A DNA stretch of 64,000 nt from Flaviramulus sp. BrNp1-15 (GTDB lineage: Bacteria > Bacteroidota > Bacteroidia > Flavobacteriales > Flavobacteriaceae), in contig NZ_CP092099.1 of assembly GCF_022259695.1 (NCBI RefSeq), forward strand, positions 480,471 through 544,470. Reading direction: 5' to 3'. Of the stretch, positions 37,318-46,614 are shown one piece after another (positions within the stretch are counted from its first letter, which is position 1; every line of letters starts with the position of its first letter). The position numbers and the translations under genes are program-made. The notes under the pieces were generated by a model that worked only from the letters and a program-made list of their open reading frames with translations, was not told the origin of the DNA and did no database searches.

Positions 37318-37440
37318 TAAATAATGATTTTGTTGATTGCTAATTTACGAAAACACGATATAAAATGAATGATGTAACAGTATATCTTTGTAAAGGCTTT
37401 TTTAAATAGAATTTTAATAACTATTTATAAATGGAAAAAG

Positions 37441-39963
37441 TTAACGTTTTAAAGTGAAATGTTCTAAAAATTCACGTTCTATATCATTATCATCTTTAAA
37501 AATAACTCTAAACCAATAATCCGATTGAGGTAATGGTTTGCCATTAAATGTTCCGTCCCAGCCTTTATTATTTGGGTTTAATTGTTTTAATATTTTTCCA
37601 TACCTATCAAAAATGAAAATTTGAGGGTCTATTAATTCTTCTATACCTATGATTTGCCAATAATCATTAAATCCATCATCATTAGGAGTAAAATACCTTA
37701 TGTAACCAATAATTGTTTTTTCCACATTGACGATTCCGCAACCTTTAGTGTCTATAATTTGAAACGTATGATATCCTGGGTTTAAGTTCATAAGAACATT
37801 AGATTGTTGAGTGGCACCATTATCTACAGAAAAAATATAATCTCCATAGCCACTAGCTTCAATTTCTACAGTATGGTTGTCCGAAAAAGGTAAAGATGTA
37901 ATGGTTAAATCTAAAAATTGTGGGGGACCAGATGGAGAAACTATAGCTTGCATGGTGTAATGACATCCAGTTTCTTTAATAGTGGCTTTTGCAGAGTAAT
38001 TTCCAGAGCTATTTACAATTAAAGTACTTGAAGTTTCACCAGATATAACGTTGCCTTCAAAAAACCATTCAAAATCATGTGTAGAATCAGATAAACCTGT
38101 ATTTAGAATAGGCAAATCATATTCATAGTTTACACTATCATCATTGTTAACACATAATATACCATCTTCTAGGTTAAAATCTGGAGGAAGGTTTATAGTT
38201 ATTGTGAATGGAGAATAAGAATTACAACCAGAATCTCTGTGCGTTTTTTTTACATAAAGCATATATGATGATTCTCCAGTTGTTGTATAATTTGAAGCTG
38301 CTAAATTAATACTGTTTTTAGCATCTTCTTCAGTTTGATGATATGTTATTTCATATCTAGAACTTGAGTCTGTACCAAGAACCAAATAATCTAAAAGCGC
38401 TAAATTAATTGTAGTTACATAGTCAAAGTCTTCATCACAATAAAATTGTTCTTGTATTTGATTAAAATCTGGATTTGAAGGTCCAATTATTTCAATAACC
38501 TCACTGCTTTCTGTTATACATTCATATTGCTCGAAAACAAAATCGGTATAAATACCTGCTACTAAATTATTGAATATAATATCACCATTTATGTTTGCGC
38601 TCATATCATATGGACCATCAAGGTCACCATTATGAGTAAATTGCACAGAATAATTGGTTAAAGGTGTTAACCCAGAGAAAGTTAAACCTCCTTCTGGAGT
38701 TATACAATTTGAGTAATCTCTTTTACTTATTGTGTAGTTTGGGTGTTCTGGATCCATTAATTCAAAATCTGTAGCAATTGTTGTGCTACAACCAGAAAAA
38801 CTCAAAGATATATTAGAATATAAACCAGCATCTAAGTTTGTTATTTCAATAATACCATCATCGTCAGCAACAAAGTCTTGTTCTGGAATAAAAACACCGT
38901 CGTCTACATAACTAATAGTGTAAGTAACTCCTTCAGTTAAACCAGAAAAAATAAGTTTACCATCTTTTCCATTACAAACACTAGGGTTTTCCTGTATAGC
39001 ATTTACAATAAAAGGCACGAAGGTTTCATCAACTTTTTCAAGAATGTAGTAATATGTAAATCTTACGGATTCATTAGCTGGAATATCTCCAAAATTAAAA
39101 GCAATTGAAATTGCTTCATCAACAAATGACCTTGTGGCACCTTCTGTGTTGATAAATTCAAAATCACCATTCCATATTTGACTTGCAGACCTGTTGTTAA
39201 AACCCCCAAAAGTAGCTCTGGCTTTTTCGCTATTGGCATAAAAGCTTACATCAGAACCATCCATATCTTCAGGAATCGAAAGAGGTCTTTGTGAAGCTGT
39301 AACAAGACAAGTTTGGTCTGTAAGAGAACTTGCTTGAGAAATAAGCTCCATATCAGTTTCATAAAAACCACTAAGTGTTACATTATTGTCTGGATCTACA
39401 TTGTGCATAAAGTAGATATTTTCTTTAGTTACATCTGAAAGATTTTTTATAAATGTTGTCATTTGTATAAAAAGCCCATCTTGAGTGATGCTGTAATATC
39501 TCTTAATGTTTAGCCCTTCTACATTGCCTTCCCAAGATATTTGAGCAATATCTTCAAAACAATCAGATGAAATAATATTAACACCAGTAACTTTTCCTGG
39601 GATTTCTGAGAAGAAAATGCCATTATTGTTATTATAATTCACACCATTTATTTCAATGCAAAATCCCTCTTCTGGGTCACCAGGTGTAAAGAAATCACCA
39701 TCATAATCAACCCAACCATCATTTAATGGGTTTGCAATAAAACCAAAAAGATTATTATCAATTTCTCTGTTATCGTGAAAAGAAGGAGGTTTGTTTAATG
39801 TTTGAGCCCCATAAACGCCTTTTGAATTAATACCTATTTCAACCAGATTTCCTTTTGCCCAACCCTCTCCATCAATTTTGTAAGCTTCTAGTTGTGCATA
39901 ACCTCTATTAAAACTTAATAGTACTAAAAATAGAATAAGTAAAACTTTTAGGGTTTTAAACAT
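37441..39963 (-). CDS. secreted protein with gliding-associated type B T9SS tail
   Basis: An 840-residue exported protein: signal peptide (about 1-24, ending GYAQ), a long beta-rich body with no enzyme motif recognised, including repeated immunoglobulin-like units (GLTEGVTYTISYVDDGVF; GLTPLTNYSVQFTHNGDL), and a C-terminal gliding motility-associated domain (about 750-840: YFTPNDDGFNDYWQIIGIE, then IFDRYGKIL and GWDGTFNGKPLPQSDYWF). That tail marks type B cargo of the type IX secretion system, usually placed on the cell surface or released. Its role may be adhesion; this is an inference from architecture. Confidence 0.9.
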   Translation of the reverse strand: MFKTLKVLLILFLVLLSFNRGYAQLEAYKIDGEGWAKGNLVEIGINSKGVYGAQTLNKPPSFHDNREIDNNLFGFIANPLNDGWVDYDGDFFTPGDPEEGFCIEINGVNYNNNNGIFFSEIPGKVTGVNIISSDCFEDIAQISWEGNVEGLNIKRYYSITQDGLFIQMTTFIKNLSDVTKENIYFMHNVDPDNNVTLSGFYETDMELISQASSLTDQTCLVTASQRPLSIPEDMDGSDVSFYANSEKARATFGGFNNRSASQIWNGDFEFINTEGATRSFVDEAISIAFNFGDIPANESVRFTYYYILEKVDETFVPFIVNAIQENPSVCNGKDGKLIFSGLTEGVTYTISYVDDGVFIPEQDFVADDDGIIEITNLDAGLYSNISLSFSGCSTTIATDFELMDPEHPNYTISKRDYSNCITPEGGLTFSGLTPLTNYSVQFTHNGDLDGPYDMSANINGDIIFNNLVAGIYTDFVFEQYECITESSEVIEIIGPSNPDFNQIQEQFYCDEDFDYVTTINLALLDYLVLGTDSSSRYEITYHQTEEDAKNSINLAASNYTTTGESSYMLYVKKTHRDSGCNSYSPFTITINLPPDFNLEDGILCVNNDDSVNYEYDLPILNTGLSDSTHDFEWFFEGNVISGETSSTLIVNSSGNYSAKATIKETGCHYTMQAIVSPSGPPQFLDLTITSLPFSDNHTVEIEASGYGDYIFSVDNGATQQSNVLMNLNPGYHTFQIIDTKGCGIVNVEKTIIGYIRYFTPNDDGFNDYWQIIGIEELIDPQIFIFDRYGKILKQLNPNNKGWDGTFNGKPLPQSDYWFRVIFKDDNDIEREFLEHFTLKR

Positions 39964-40112
39964 ATGATTGTAGCCTTACAGTTACAATTATACATTTAAA
40001 AATTTGATTTTATATTAAAAAAAAATAATAATAGACAACAAGCAAATAATCACTATAAAAATCAATATTTTAAAGTGTTTTTGCTTGTTCAAATTTGTTA
40101 TTAATGAAGAGC

Positions 40113-41108
40113 TTAATGCTTATTTAGAAGCTTAATGGTATCCTTAGCAAAATAAGATGCGATTATATCAGCCCCTGCACGTTTAATAGCTGTAATTTGT
40201 TCCATCATAACAGCGTCGTGGTCTAACCATCCTTTTTCAGCAGCTGCTTTTAGCATAGCATATTCTCCAGAAACTTGATACACGGCAACAGGAACATCAA
40301 CTTCGTTTTTAATTTCTCGAACAATATCTAAATAACATAAACCTGGTTTTACCATAACAATATCTGCGCCTTCATCAATATCCATTTCTGTTTCTCGAAT
40401 GGCTTCAAAACGATTAGCAGGATCCATTTGATATGTTTTTTTGTCTTTTGGAATATCTACCAAATCTACAGGGGCAGAATCTAAAGCATCACGAAATGGC
40501 CCATAAAAGGCAGAAGCGTATTTTGCTGAATAGCTCATAATTCCAGTATTAATGAAACCTTCATCTTCTAAGGCTTCTCTAATGGTTAAAATGCGTCCGT
40601 CCATCATATCGCTCGGCGCAACAAAATTGGCACCAGCCTGTGCATGCGAAATACTCATTTCTGCTAAAACTTCGGCGGTTTCATCGTTTAAAATCATGCC
40701 GTTCTCAATAATACCATCATGACCGTACGCTGAATACGGATCTAAAGCAACATCGGTCATCACCAACATATCCGGACAAACATTTTTAACTGTTTTTATG
40801 GCGCGTTGCATGAGCCCTTTAGGGTTTAAAGCTTCAGTGCCTTTATTATCTTTTAAGTTATCTGGTACTTTTACGAAAAGCAAAACCGATTTTAAACCCA
40901 GATTCCAAAGCTCTTTAACCTCGTTTTCAAGTAAATCTAAACTATAACGATAATAGTTAGGCATTGAGGCAATTTCTTCTTTTATGCCTTTGCCTTCAAC
41001 TACAAAAAGAGGCACTAAAAAGTCATTAGGTGATATTATGGTTTCGCGAACCAAAGAGCGAATGGCTTCGTTGGTTCTAAGTCTTCTATTTCTTCTTAGT
41101 GGAAACAT
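40113..41108 (-). CDS. hemB: porphobilinogen synthase
   Basis: Condenses two 5-aminolevulinate molecules into porphobilinogen. The 331-residue enzyme has both Schiff-base lysines: Lys196 (SYSAKYASAFYGPFR) and Lys254 (VMVKPGLCYLDIV). The metal region reads TDVALDPYSAYGHDG, without the cysteines of the zinc-dependent type, so it is likely a Mg-dependent enzyme. It is the last gene of the minus-strand haem run, 53 bases after hemF, with a dispersed repeat in that gap. Confidence 0.97.
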   Translation of the reverse strand: MFPLRRNRRLRTNEAIRSLVRETIISPNDFLVPLFVVEGKGIKEEIASMPNYYRYSLDLLENEVKELWNLGLKSVLLFVKVPDNLKDNKGTEALNPKGLMQRAIKTVKNVCPDMLVMTDVALDPYSAYGHDGIIENGMILNDETAEVLAEMSISHAQAGANFVAPSDMMDGRILTIREALEDEGFINTGIMSYSAKYASAFYGPFRDALDSAPVDLVDIPKDKKTYQMDPANRFEAIRETEMDIDEGADIVMVKPGLCYLDIVREIKNEVDVPVAVYQVSGEYAMLKAAAEKGWLDHDAVMMEQITAIKRAGADIIASYFAKDTIKLLNKH

Positions 41109-41123
41109 AGTTTTTATTTTGAT

Positions 41124-41149
41124 AGGTTTCGACTGCGCTCAACCTGACA
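41124..41149 (+). repeat. dispersed hairpin between hemF and hemB
   Basis: AGGTT (41124-41128) and AACCT (41141-41145) enclose TCGACTGCGCTC and are followed by GACA. Similar TTCGACTGCGCTCA-type spacers are common in flavobacterial gaps; this is the only clear copy in the window. Confidence 0.45.
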
Positions 41150-41161
41150 TTTAGATTCAAT

Positions 41162-42064
41162 TTAAACCCAATCTATAGGGTTTTTTAATACTTCAATTAA
41201 TTTTTCTTCTTCACTTCCTTTTTCTGGATGATGATTGTAAACCCATTGTACATGTGGTGGCAAACTCATTAAGATACTTTCTATACGTCCGTTAGTTTTT
41301 AGCCCGAAAAGTGTGCCTTTATCATGAACCAGATTGAATTCTACATAACGACCACGACGAATTTCTTGCCAATTACGTTGTGCTTCAGAATAAGATAAAC
41401 TTTTTCGTTTTTCAACAATTGGCATGTAAGCTTCAAGGAAACTATTACCAACTTCGGTTACAAAGTTATACCAATTTTCCATAGTCATGGTTTCAGAAGC
41501 TTTGCAATAATCAAAAAATAAACCGCCAACACCTCTACCTTCGTTTCTGTGTGCGTTATAAAAGTACTCGTCGCAACGTTTCTTATAATTTGTATAAAAC
41601 TCTGGGTTGTGATTATCGCAAACTGTTTTGCAGGTTTGATGAAAGTGTTTTGCGTCTTCTTCAAACAAGTAGTAGGGTGTTAAATCTTGTCCGCCACCAA
41701 ACCAACTATCAACAATTTTACCATTTGCATCATACATTTCAAAATAGCGCCAATTAGCATGAACAGTTGGAACCATTGGGTTTTTTGGGTGTAAAACTAA
41801 ACTTAAACCACATGCAAAAAAATCAACATCGCCAACCTTAAAATAGGCTTGCATAGATTTAGGAAGTTTGCCATGAACACCAGAAATATTTACGCCGCCT
41901 TTTTCAAAAACATTACCATTTTCAATAACGCGTGTGCGTCCGCCACCGCCTTCTGGTCGTTTCCAGATATCTTCTTGAAATTTAGCTTTTCCATCAATAG
42001 ATTCTAATTTAGAAGTGATGGTGTCTTGCAATTCATGTATGTAGTTGAAAAATTTATCTTTCAT
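41162..42064 (-). CDS. hemF: oxygen-dependent coproporphyrinogen III oxidase
   Basis: Decarboxylates two propionates of coproporphyrinogen III with O2 to give protoporphyrinogen IX. The 300-residue protein is full length, with the conserved GGGGRTRVIENGNVFEKGGV (about 37-56), HPKNPMVPTVHANWRYFEM (about 93-112), WFGGGQDLTPYYLFEEDAKH and RRGRYVEFNLVHDKGTLFGL. It implies haem synthesis under aerobic conditions; no hemN is in the window. It is 5 bases downstream of a GNAT gene in the haem operon. Confidence 0.97.
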   Translation of the reverse strand: MKDKFFNYIHELQDTITSKLESIDGKAKFQEDIWKRPEGGGGRTRVIENGNVFEKGGVNISGVHGKLPKSMQAYFKVGDVDFFACGLSLVLHPKNPMVPTVHANWRYFEMYDANGKIVDSWFGGGQDLTPYYLFEEDAKHFHQTCKTVCDNHNPEFYTNYKKRCDEYFYNAHRNEGRGVGGLFFDYCKASETMTMENWYNFVTEVGNSFLEAYMPIVEKRKSLSYSEAQRNWQEIRRGRYVEFNLVHDKGTLFGLKTNGRIESILMSLPPHVQWVYNHHPEKGSEEEKLIEVLKNPIDWV

Positions 42065-42069
42065 TTATG

Positions 42070-42609
42070 TTATTCAATTTCTTTATACAATTCATATAAC
42101 TCCATATCTAAAGGTTTTTCACCAGGTGGTGTAAATCCTTTTTTAAGGGTTTTAATCCATGTAAAATTACAGTTTTCAGCAACTTTAATACTCGCCATAT
42201 TGCTTTTATGAACAATAATTTGAAGTGTTTCTAAATTCAAATCTTTAAAAGCATATTCCGATAGAAGTTCTACTACATTGGTTGTTATGCCTTTACCTTC
42301 AAATTCATAGTGTATACAATAAGCAAACTCGCCTTGTTTTTTTGTCCAATCGAGTGCTTTTAAATACACTAAACCAACAAGTTGATTAGTTGCCTTTTCT
42401 TTTATTGTGAATAAAAATTCTTCCTTTAAATTAAACTCTTTTACTTTTTTATCAGTAAAAATTTTAGATAAATCTGGAGTTAAGTTTTCCTTTAATGTTA
42501 AAGGGAAAAAACGTTTAAAACGGTCTTCATTTGCAATCATTAAATTACAAATATTCCAAGCGTCTTGTGTTTGGATGGGTTCAATATTGAAAGAATCAAA
42601 ACTAAGCAT
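42070..42609 (-). CDS. GNAT N-acetyltransferase
   Basis: A 179-residue acetyltransferase of the RimJ/RimL-like group, acting on a protein or small-molecule amine with acetyl-CoA. The core has QLVGLVYLKALDWTKKQGEF and the acetyl-CoA loop region YEFEGKGITTNVVELLSEYA; KSNMASIKVAENCNFTWIKT matches motif B. It overlaps the EI24 gene by 8 bases and lies 5 bases before hemF, so it is fixed in the haem operon. A link to haem synthesis is not established. Confidence 0.85.
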   Translation of the reverse strand: MLSFDSFNIEPIQTQDAWNICNLMIANEDRFKRFFPLTLKENLTPDLSKIFTDKKVKEFNLKEEFLFTIKEKATNQLVGLVYLKALDWTKKQGEFAYCIHYEFEGKGITTNVVELLSEYAFKDLNLETLQIIVHKSNMASIKVAENCNFTWIKTLKKGFTPPGEKPLDMELYELYKEIE

Positions 42610-43360
42610 GATTCGGTAAGTTATTTTTTAGCTGTAATGCATCTACAGTTTTAAGCGTAGCAGCAGTAACCGAAAGCGGTAAAACTAATATAAATCCAAC
42701 AACAGGAATTAATAACATGAGCATAAAAACAATACCATTACCTATTGCCAAACCTCTGTGTTTTTGAACAAATTTAACACTTTCGCGATATTTAAAATGG
42801 CGTTCTAAGGTATAATCCATATTACCAAAACCGGCATAATAAGCTTGAACTAAAAACAATAAAATAGTTGAAAAAATATTAACTATAGGTATGAATTTCA
42901 AAAGTAAAATAGGAATGGTTAACAGTAATTCCATGAGTAAATTCCTGCCGTTTATTTTAATACCACGCCACAACTGTTGCATGAAAGTCGTGTTTCTATG
43001 ATTATGAGCAAGACTACCCGTTAAATGAGCTTCAATTTTTTCTGAAACCGGACTCATAAATGGCGCAGATAATGCCATTATAATATGTTTAAAAAGAATT
43101 AGACCAATAACAATAATTATTAAACCTGCTATAATTCTAAATGTGGTTTTAATCCATTCATATTGATTCCAACTAGGGAAAACACTTGTAAGATAGTCTA
43201 CAATATTATCAGATAACCCATAAGCAGAACCAAAAATAGCAATTGCCGTTAAAAAACTAATCAACATAGGAATTACAAAGAATTTCCAGAGTTTAAGTTT
43301 AGAGATTAAACTAAAAGCTCCAAAATAAGCTTTAATTCCTAATGATATGTTTTTAAGCAT
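42602..43360 (-). CDS. EI24/CysZ family membrane protein
   Basis: A 252-residue inner-membrane protein of the EI24 domain family (CysZ-like), with about four to six hydrophobic segments and the family stretch IIMALSAPFMSPVSEKIEAH near residues 88-107. CysZ imports sulfate in some Proteobacteria; in Bacteroidota the transported solute is unknown and there is no cys gene nearby. Both ends overlap flanking GNAT genes by 8 bases, so the three are translationally linked inside the haem operon. Confidence 0.85.
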   Translation of the reverse strand: MLKNISLGIKAYFGAFSLISKLKLWKFFVIPMLISFLTAIAIFGSAYGLSDNIVDYLTSVFPSWNQYEWIKTTFRIIAGLIIIVIGLILFKHIIMALSAPFMSPVSEKIEAHLTGSLAHNHRNTTFMQQLWRGIKINGRNLLMELLLTIPILLLKFIPIVNIFSTILLFLVQAYYAGFGNMDYTLERHFKYRESVKFVQKHRGLAIGNGIVFMLMLLIPVVGFILVLPLSVTAATLKTVDALQLKNNLPNHA

Positions 43361-43907
43361 CTTTCTTATTTAAATAATCGGATTTTAATAAACCAAAATA
43401 CATAACATCTTCTAGTTTGTCTTGAAAACCTTTATATTCTTCACGTAATATTCCTTCTTGTTTAAAGCCATTATTAGTTGCTACTTTTTGGCTTCCAATA
43501 TTATCTGGAGCAATCCGAAGAAATACTTTATTCATTTGTAAGATATCAAAACAATATGTTACAACTTCTGAAGTAAATTTAGATATAAGACCATTGCCAG
43601 CGTAATTTTTGGAAATAAAATATCCTATTTCACACTTTTTTATATTGATATCAATGTTTTTGACATTAACCAAGCCAATTAAACTATCTAGTTGAAAGTC
43701 TTTTATAAAAAAAGAAAAACTTCTGCTTTCGTTTTCTTCCAAAATCCATTCTTCAAATAGTTTTTTTGCACCTTGTTTTGTTTCACATCGTTTTACAGTT
43801 CCAGCAAAACCTTTTTCAATATATGCCTTGTTTGAATAAATTAAATTTAGAAACGCTTCGAATGAAACCTCATTAATACGTTCTAATTTAAAATTTATAC
43901 CACTCAC
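43353..43907 (-). CDS. GNAT N-acetyltransferase (RimJ/RimL-like)
   Basis: A 184-residue acetyltransferase, distinct from the GNAT at 42070 but of the same group. Recognisable parts are LIGLVNVKNIDINIKKCEIG, the acetyl-CoA region ISKNYAGNGLISKFTSEVV, and IAPDNIGSQKVATNNGFKQE followed by GILREEYKG, close to ribosomal-protein serine acetyltransferases. It starts 3 bases after the hemE stop and overlaps the EI24 gene by 8 bases. Two different GNATs flanking one membrane gene inside a haem operon is unusual enough to note. Confidence 0.87.
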   Translation of the reverse strand: MSGINFKLERINEVSFEAFLNLIYSNKAYIEKGFAGTVKRCETKQGAKKLFEEWILEENESRSFSFFIKDFQLDSLIGLVNVKNIDINIKKCEIGYFISKNYAGNGLISKFTSEVVTYCFDILQMNKVFLRIAPDNIGSQKVATNNGFKQEGILREEYKGFQDKLEDVMYFGLLKSDYLNKKDA

Positions 43908-43910
43908 TTT

Positions 43911-44936
43911 TTAACTATTATATTCTTTTACGGCATCTATAAACGCCTTGGCATGATCTAATGGGATATTAGGCAAAATACCATGACCTAAATTTACAAT
44001 GTATTTGTCTTTTCCAAACTCATTAATCATTTGGTGAACCATTTTCTTTATTTCCGAAGGAGGAGATAGTAAACGAGACGGATCAAAATTACCTTGTAGC
44101 GTGATGTTGCCACCTGTTAAATAACGTGCGTTTCTTGGAGAACACGTCCAATCAATACCTAGAGCTGATGCATTAGACTTTGCCATGTCGCCTAATGCAA
44201 ACCAGCAACCTTTTCCAAATGCAATTACAGGAGCATTATCTTTAAGGGCTTCAATAATTTGATTGATATATTGCCATGAAAACTCCTGATAATCGGTTGG
44301 AGATAACATGCCTCCCCAAGAATCAAAAACCTGTACTGCGTTAACACCTGCTTTTACTTTTTCCTTTAAATAAGCAATAGTTGTGTCGGTTATTTTTTGA
44401 AGTAATTGATGTGCAGCAACGGGATTTGTAAAGCATAACTCTTTGGCTTTATCGAAAGTTTTACTACCTTGTCCTTGTACGCAATAGCATAAAATAGTCC
44501 ATGGCGAACCTGCAAAACCGATAAGAGGAATCTCATCATTCAGCAATTCTTTAGTAGCTTTTATAGCTTGATATACATAGTCTAGTTCAACGGTAACGTC
44601 TGGAACGATAACATTATCTACATCTTTTTGAGTACGTACAGGATTTGGTAAATAAGGTCCAAAGTTAGGTTTCATTTGCACCTCAATATTCATAGCTTGC
44701 GGAATAACTAAAATATCGCTAAACAAAATTGCAGCATCCATACCATATCTTCTGATAGGTTGAACAGTAATTTCACTTGCTAGTTCTGGCGTGCGGCATC
44801 TTGTGAAAAAATCGTATTTCTCGCGAATAGCCATAAATTCTGGTAAATAACGTCCTGCTTGACGCATCATCCATACTGGTGGGCGATTTACGGTTTCTCC
44901 TTTTAATGCTCTTAAAAATAAATCGTTCTTTATCAT
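43911..44936 (-). CDS. hemE: uroporphyrinogen decarboxylase
   Basis: Removes four acetate carboxyls from uroporphyrinogen III to form coproporphyrinogen III, without cofactor. The 341-residue enzyme has the N-terminal signature [17 protein letters not shown] (about 18-34), [13 protein letters not shown] with the catalytic Asp (about 77), [20 protein letters not shown] and [12 protein letters not shown]. Length is standard. It is separated from hemCD by 100 bases that contain an inverted-repeat element, and followed by the GNAT-EI24-GNAT trio. Confidence 0.97.
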   Translation of the reverse strand: MIKNDLFLRALKGETVNRPPVWMMRQAGRYLPEFMAIREKYDFFTRCRTPELASEITVQPIRRYGMDAAILFSDILVIPQAMNIEVQMKPNFGPYLPNPVRTQKDVDNVIVPDVTVELDYVYQAIKATKELLNDEIPLIGFAGSPWTILCYCVQGQGSKTFDKAKELCFTNPVAAHQLLQKITDTTIAYLKEKVKAGVNAVQVFDSWGGMLSPTDYQEFSWQYINQIIEALKDNAPVIAFGKGCWFALGDMAKSNASALGIDWTCSPRNARYLTGGNITLQGNFDPSRLLSPPSEIKKMVHQMINEFGKDKYIVNLGHGILPNIPLDHAKAFIDAVKEYNS

Positions 44937-44947
44937 ATTTCTTAGTT

Positions 44948-45029
44948 GTCATTACGAAGTAAACTTGTTTACTGTGGCAATTTATTAATTAGGAAGAGAT
45001 TACCAAGTGATTTCATTTCTCATAATGAC
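44948..45029 (+). repeat. inverted-ended element in the hemCD-hemE gap
   Basis: GTCATTA (44948-44954) and TAATGAC (45023-45029) are perfect inverted ends of an 82-base segment. Inside, GTAAAC TT GTTTAC (44959-44972) forms a second palindrome, and AAGAGATTACCAAGTGATTTC follows in part. The layout matches the familiar Bacteroidota GTCATT...AATGAC intergenic repeats. It lies inside the haem operon. Confidence 0.6.
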
Positions 45030-45036
45030 GTTAAAT

Positions 45037-46614
45037 TTACACATAATGTTCATTAACCAATTCAATAACACTCTCTACAGTTGGTACTTTTGAAACCCTA
45101 ACATCGTCAAAATGTTTTCTTGCTTCTTTTGCTGTGGTTTCTCCAATACAAAAAGCGATAACCTCTGCTTTGTTTTTCTTTACAAAACTTTCAACAGTAG
45201 ATGGGCTATAAAACATTACAGATTCTACAGTATTATCAACTTTTAACCCATCATATTTGGTTTGATAAGCTTCAACCTCATTGACTTTTATATTGTTTTC
45301 TGTTAAAATAGTTGGTAATGCATCTAATCTAATATCACTACAGAAATAGGTTACTTCTGCACCATCCATATATTCAACTAAATATTCAGCAAGCTTTTTA
45401 GCGTTTTTTTCGGTGTGTTTTACTTTACCAATCTTCTGTTCAATTAAACGTTTAGTTCGGCGACCAACACAGTAAATATTTTTAAACTGTAACTCTGTAG
45501 CTGAATAGTTAGTTGTTAATGATTCAACAGCATTTTTACTAGTTATAATTACATTTTCAATTTCATTTTTTAAGAAACGTGGGTGAATTCTATTCAAACT
45601 TATTTTGATAAAATCGCTGCTTTCTGCTACTACTTTTTCATGGAAAAGTAAACGTTGGTCTTCAGTAAACGATTTTGTAGAATATACATTTGTTTTTCTG
45701 TTAGAATTTTTAATGTTATCCATTAAACGTTTCCCACCACGTTCAATAATAAAATCGGCACAAAACTGAGCCATATCGTTATGTTCTCCTAGTTTTTTAA
45801 CTCTAGTAACATCAATTCTTTTTGTGCCATCAGGACTTAACAATACACCTTTAAAGTTGATTTCTTCATCTTTAATATAGGCTAAAGCTCCAATTGGGGC
45901 AGTGCAACCACCTTCTAATTTGTTTAAGAATTCACGCTCTATAGTGGTGCAAATTTCAGTCTCTTCGTGGTTTAATTCAGTACAAGTGGTTCTTATAAAG
46001 TCATCGTCTTCTAATGCTGTAATCATTATGGCTCCTTGAGCAGGTGCAGGAATCATCCAATCTAGGTTCACTGCGTTTTCTGGTCTTAAACCAATTCTTC
46101 CAATTCCAGCGGCTGCAAAAATAGCACCGTTCCAATGGTCATTATCTTTAAGTTTTTGTAAACGAGAATTCACATTACCTCTTAAATCTACAATGGTATG
46201 TGTTGGGAATCTGTTTAGCCATTGTGCACGTCTGCGTAAACTACCTGTTGCTATAACAGCTTCTTTAGCGCCCAAAAACTCTTCATTGTTTTTAAAAACC
46301 AACGTATCATTAACATTACCACGTTTTAAAACAGCGGCTTGTACAATACCTTTTGGTAAAACGGTTGGAACATCTTTTAGTGAATGAACCGCAATATCAA
46401 TTTCATGATTTAGCAATGCAATGTCTAAAGTTCTGGTAAAAATACCAGTAATTCCTAGTTCATAAAGTGGTTTATCTAAAACCAAATCGCCAGTGGATTT
46501 TACTGGTACGAGTTCGGTTTTATGACCTAAATTTTCAAGCTGTTGTTTAACTATGTTGGCTTGCCATAGTGCTAATTCACTATCGCGAGTGCCAATTCTT
46601 ATGGTTTTAGACAT
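45037..46614 (-). CDS. hemC: hydroxymethylbilane synthase fused to uroporphyrinogen-III synthase
   Basis: A 525-residue fusion covering two successive steps: porphobilinogen to hydroxymethylbilane (HemC, about 1-305) and ring closure to uroporphyrinogen III (HemD, about 310-525). The HemC part has the catalytic Asp81 (HSLKDVPT) and the dipyrromethane-binding Cys237 (LEGGCTAPIGALA), plus GSLRRRAQWL. The HemD part is recognised by NVIITSKNAVESL, YCVGRRTKRL and FYSPSTVESFVKK, weakly conserved as usual. Fusion would hand over the unstable bilane. It overlaps the hemA stop by 8 bases. Confidence 0.95.
   Translation of the reverse strand: MSKTIRIGTRDSELALWQANIVKQQLENLGHKTELVPVKSTGDLVLDKPLYELGITGIFTRTLDIALLNHEIDIAVHSLKDVPTVLPKGIVQAAVLKRGNVNDTLVFKNNEEFLGAKEAVIATGSLRRRAQWLNRFPTHTIVDLRGNVNSRLQKLKDNDHWNGAIFAAAGIGRIGLRPENAVNLDWMIPAPAQGAIMITALEDDDFIRTTCTELNHEETEICTTIEREFLNKLEGGCTAPIGALAYIKDEEINFKGVLLSPDGTKRIDVTRVKKLGEHNDMAQFCADFIIERGGKRLMDNIKNSNRKTNVYSTKSFTEDQRLLFHEKVVAESSDFIKISLNRIHPRFLKNEIENVIITSKNAVESLTTNYSATELQFKNIYCVGRRTKRLIEQKIGKVKHTEKNAKKLAEYLVEYMDGAEVTYFCSDIRLDALPTILTENNIKVNEVEAYQTKYDGLKVDNTVESVMFYSPSTVESFVKKNKAEVIAFCIGETTAKEARKHFDDVRVSKVPTVESVIELVNEHYV

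Noticed and set aside
37383-37390. plus-strand TATCTTTG before the CNNM gene
   Set aside because: It matches the -7 element but points into the 3' end of a minus-strand gene and has no upstream TTG or downstream plus-strand gene; probably chance in AT-rich DNA.
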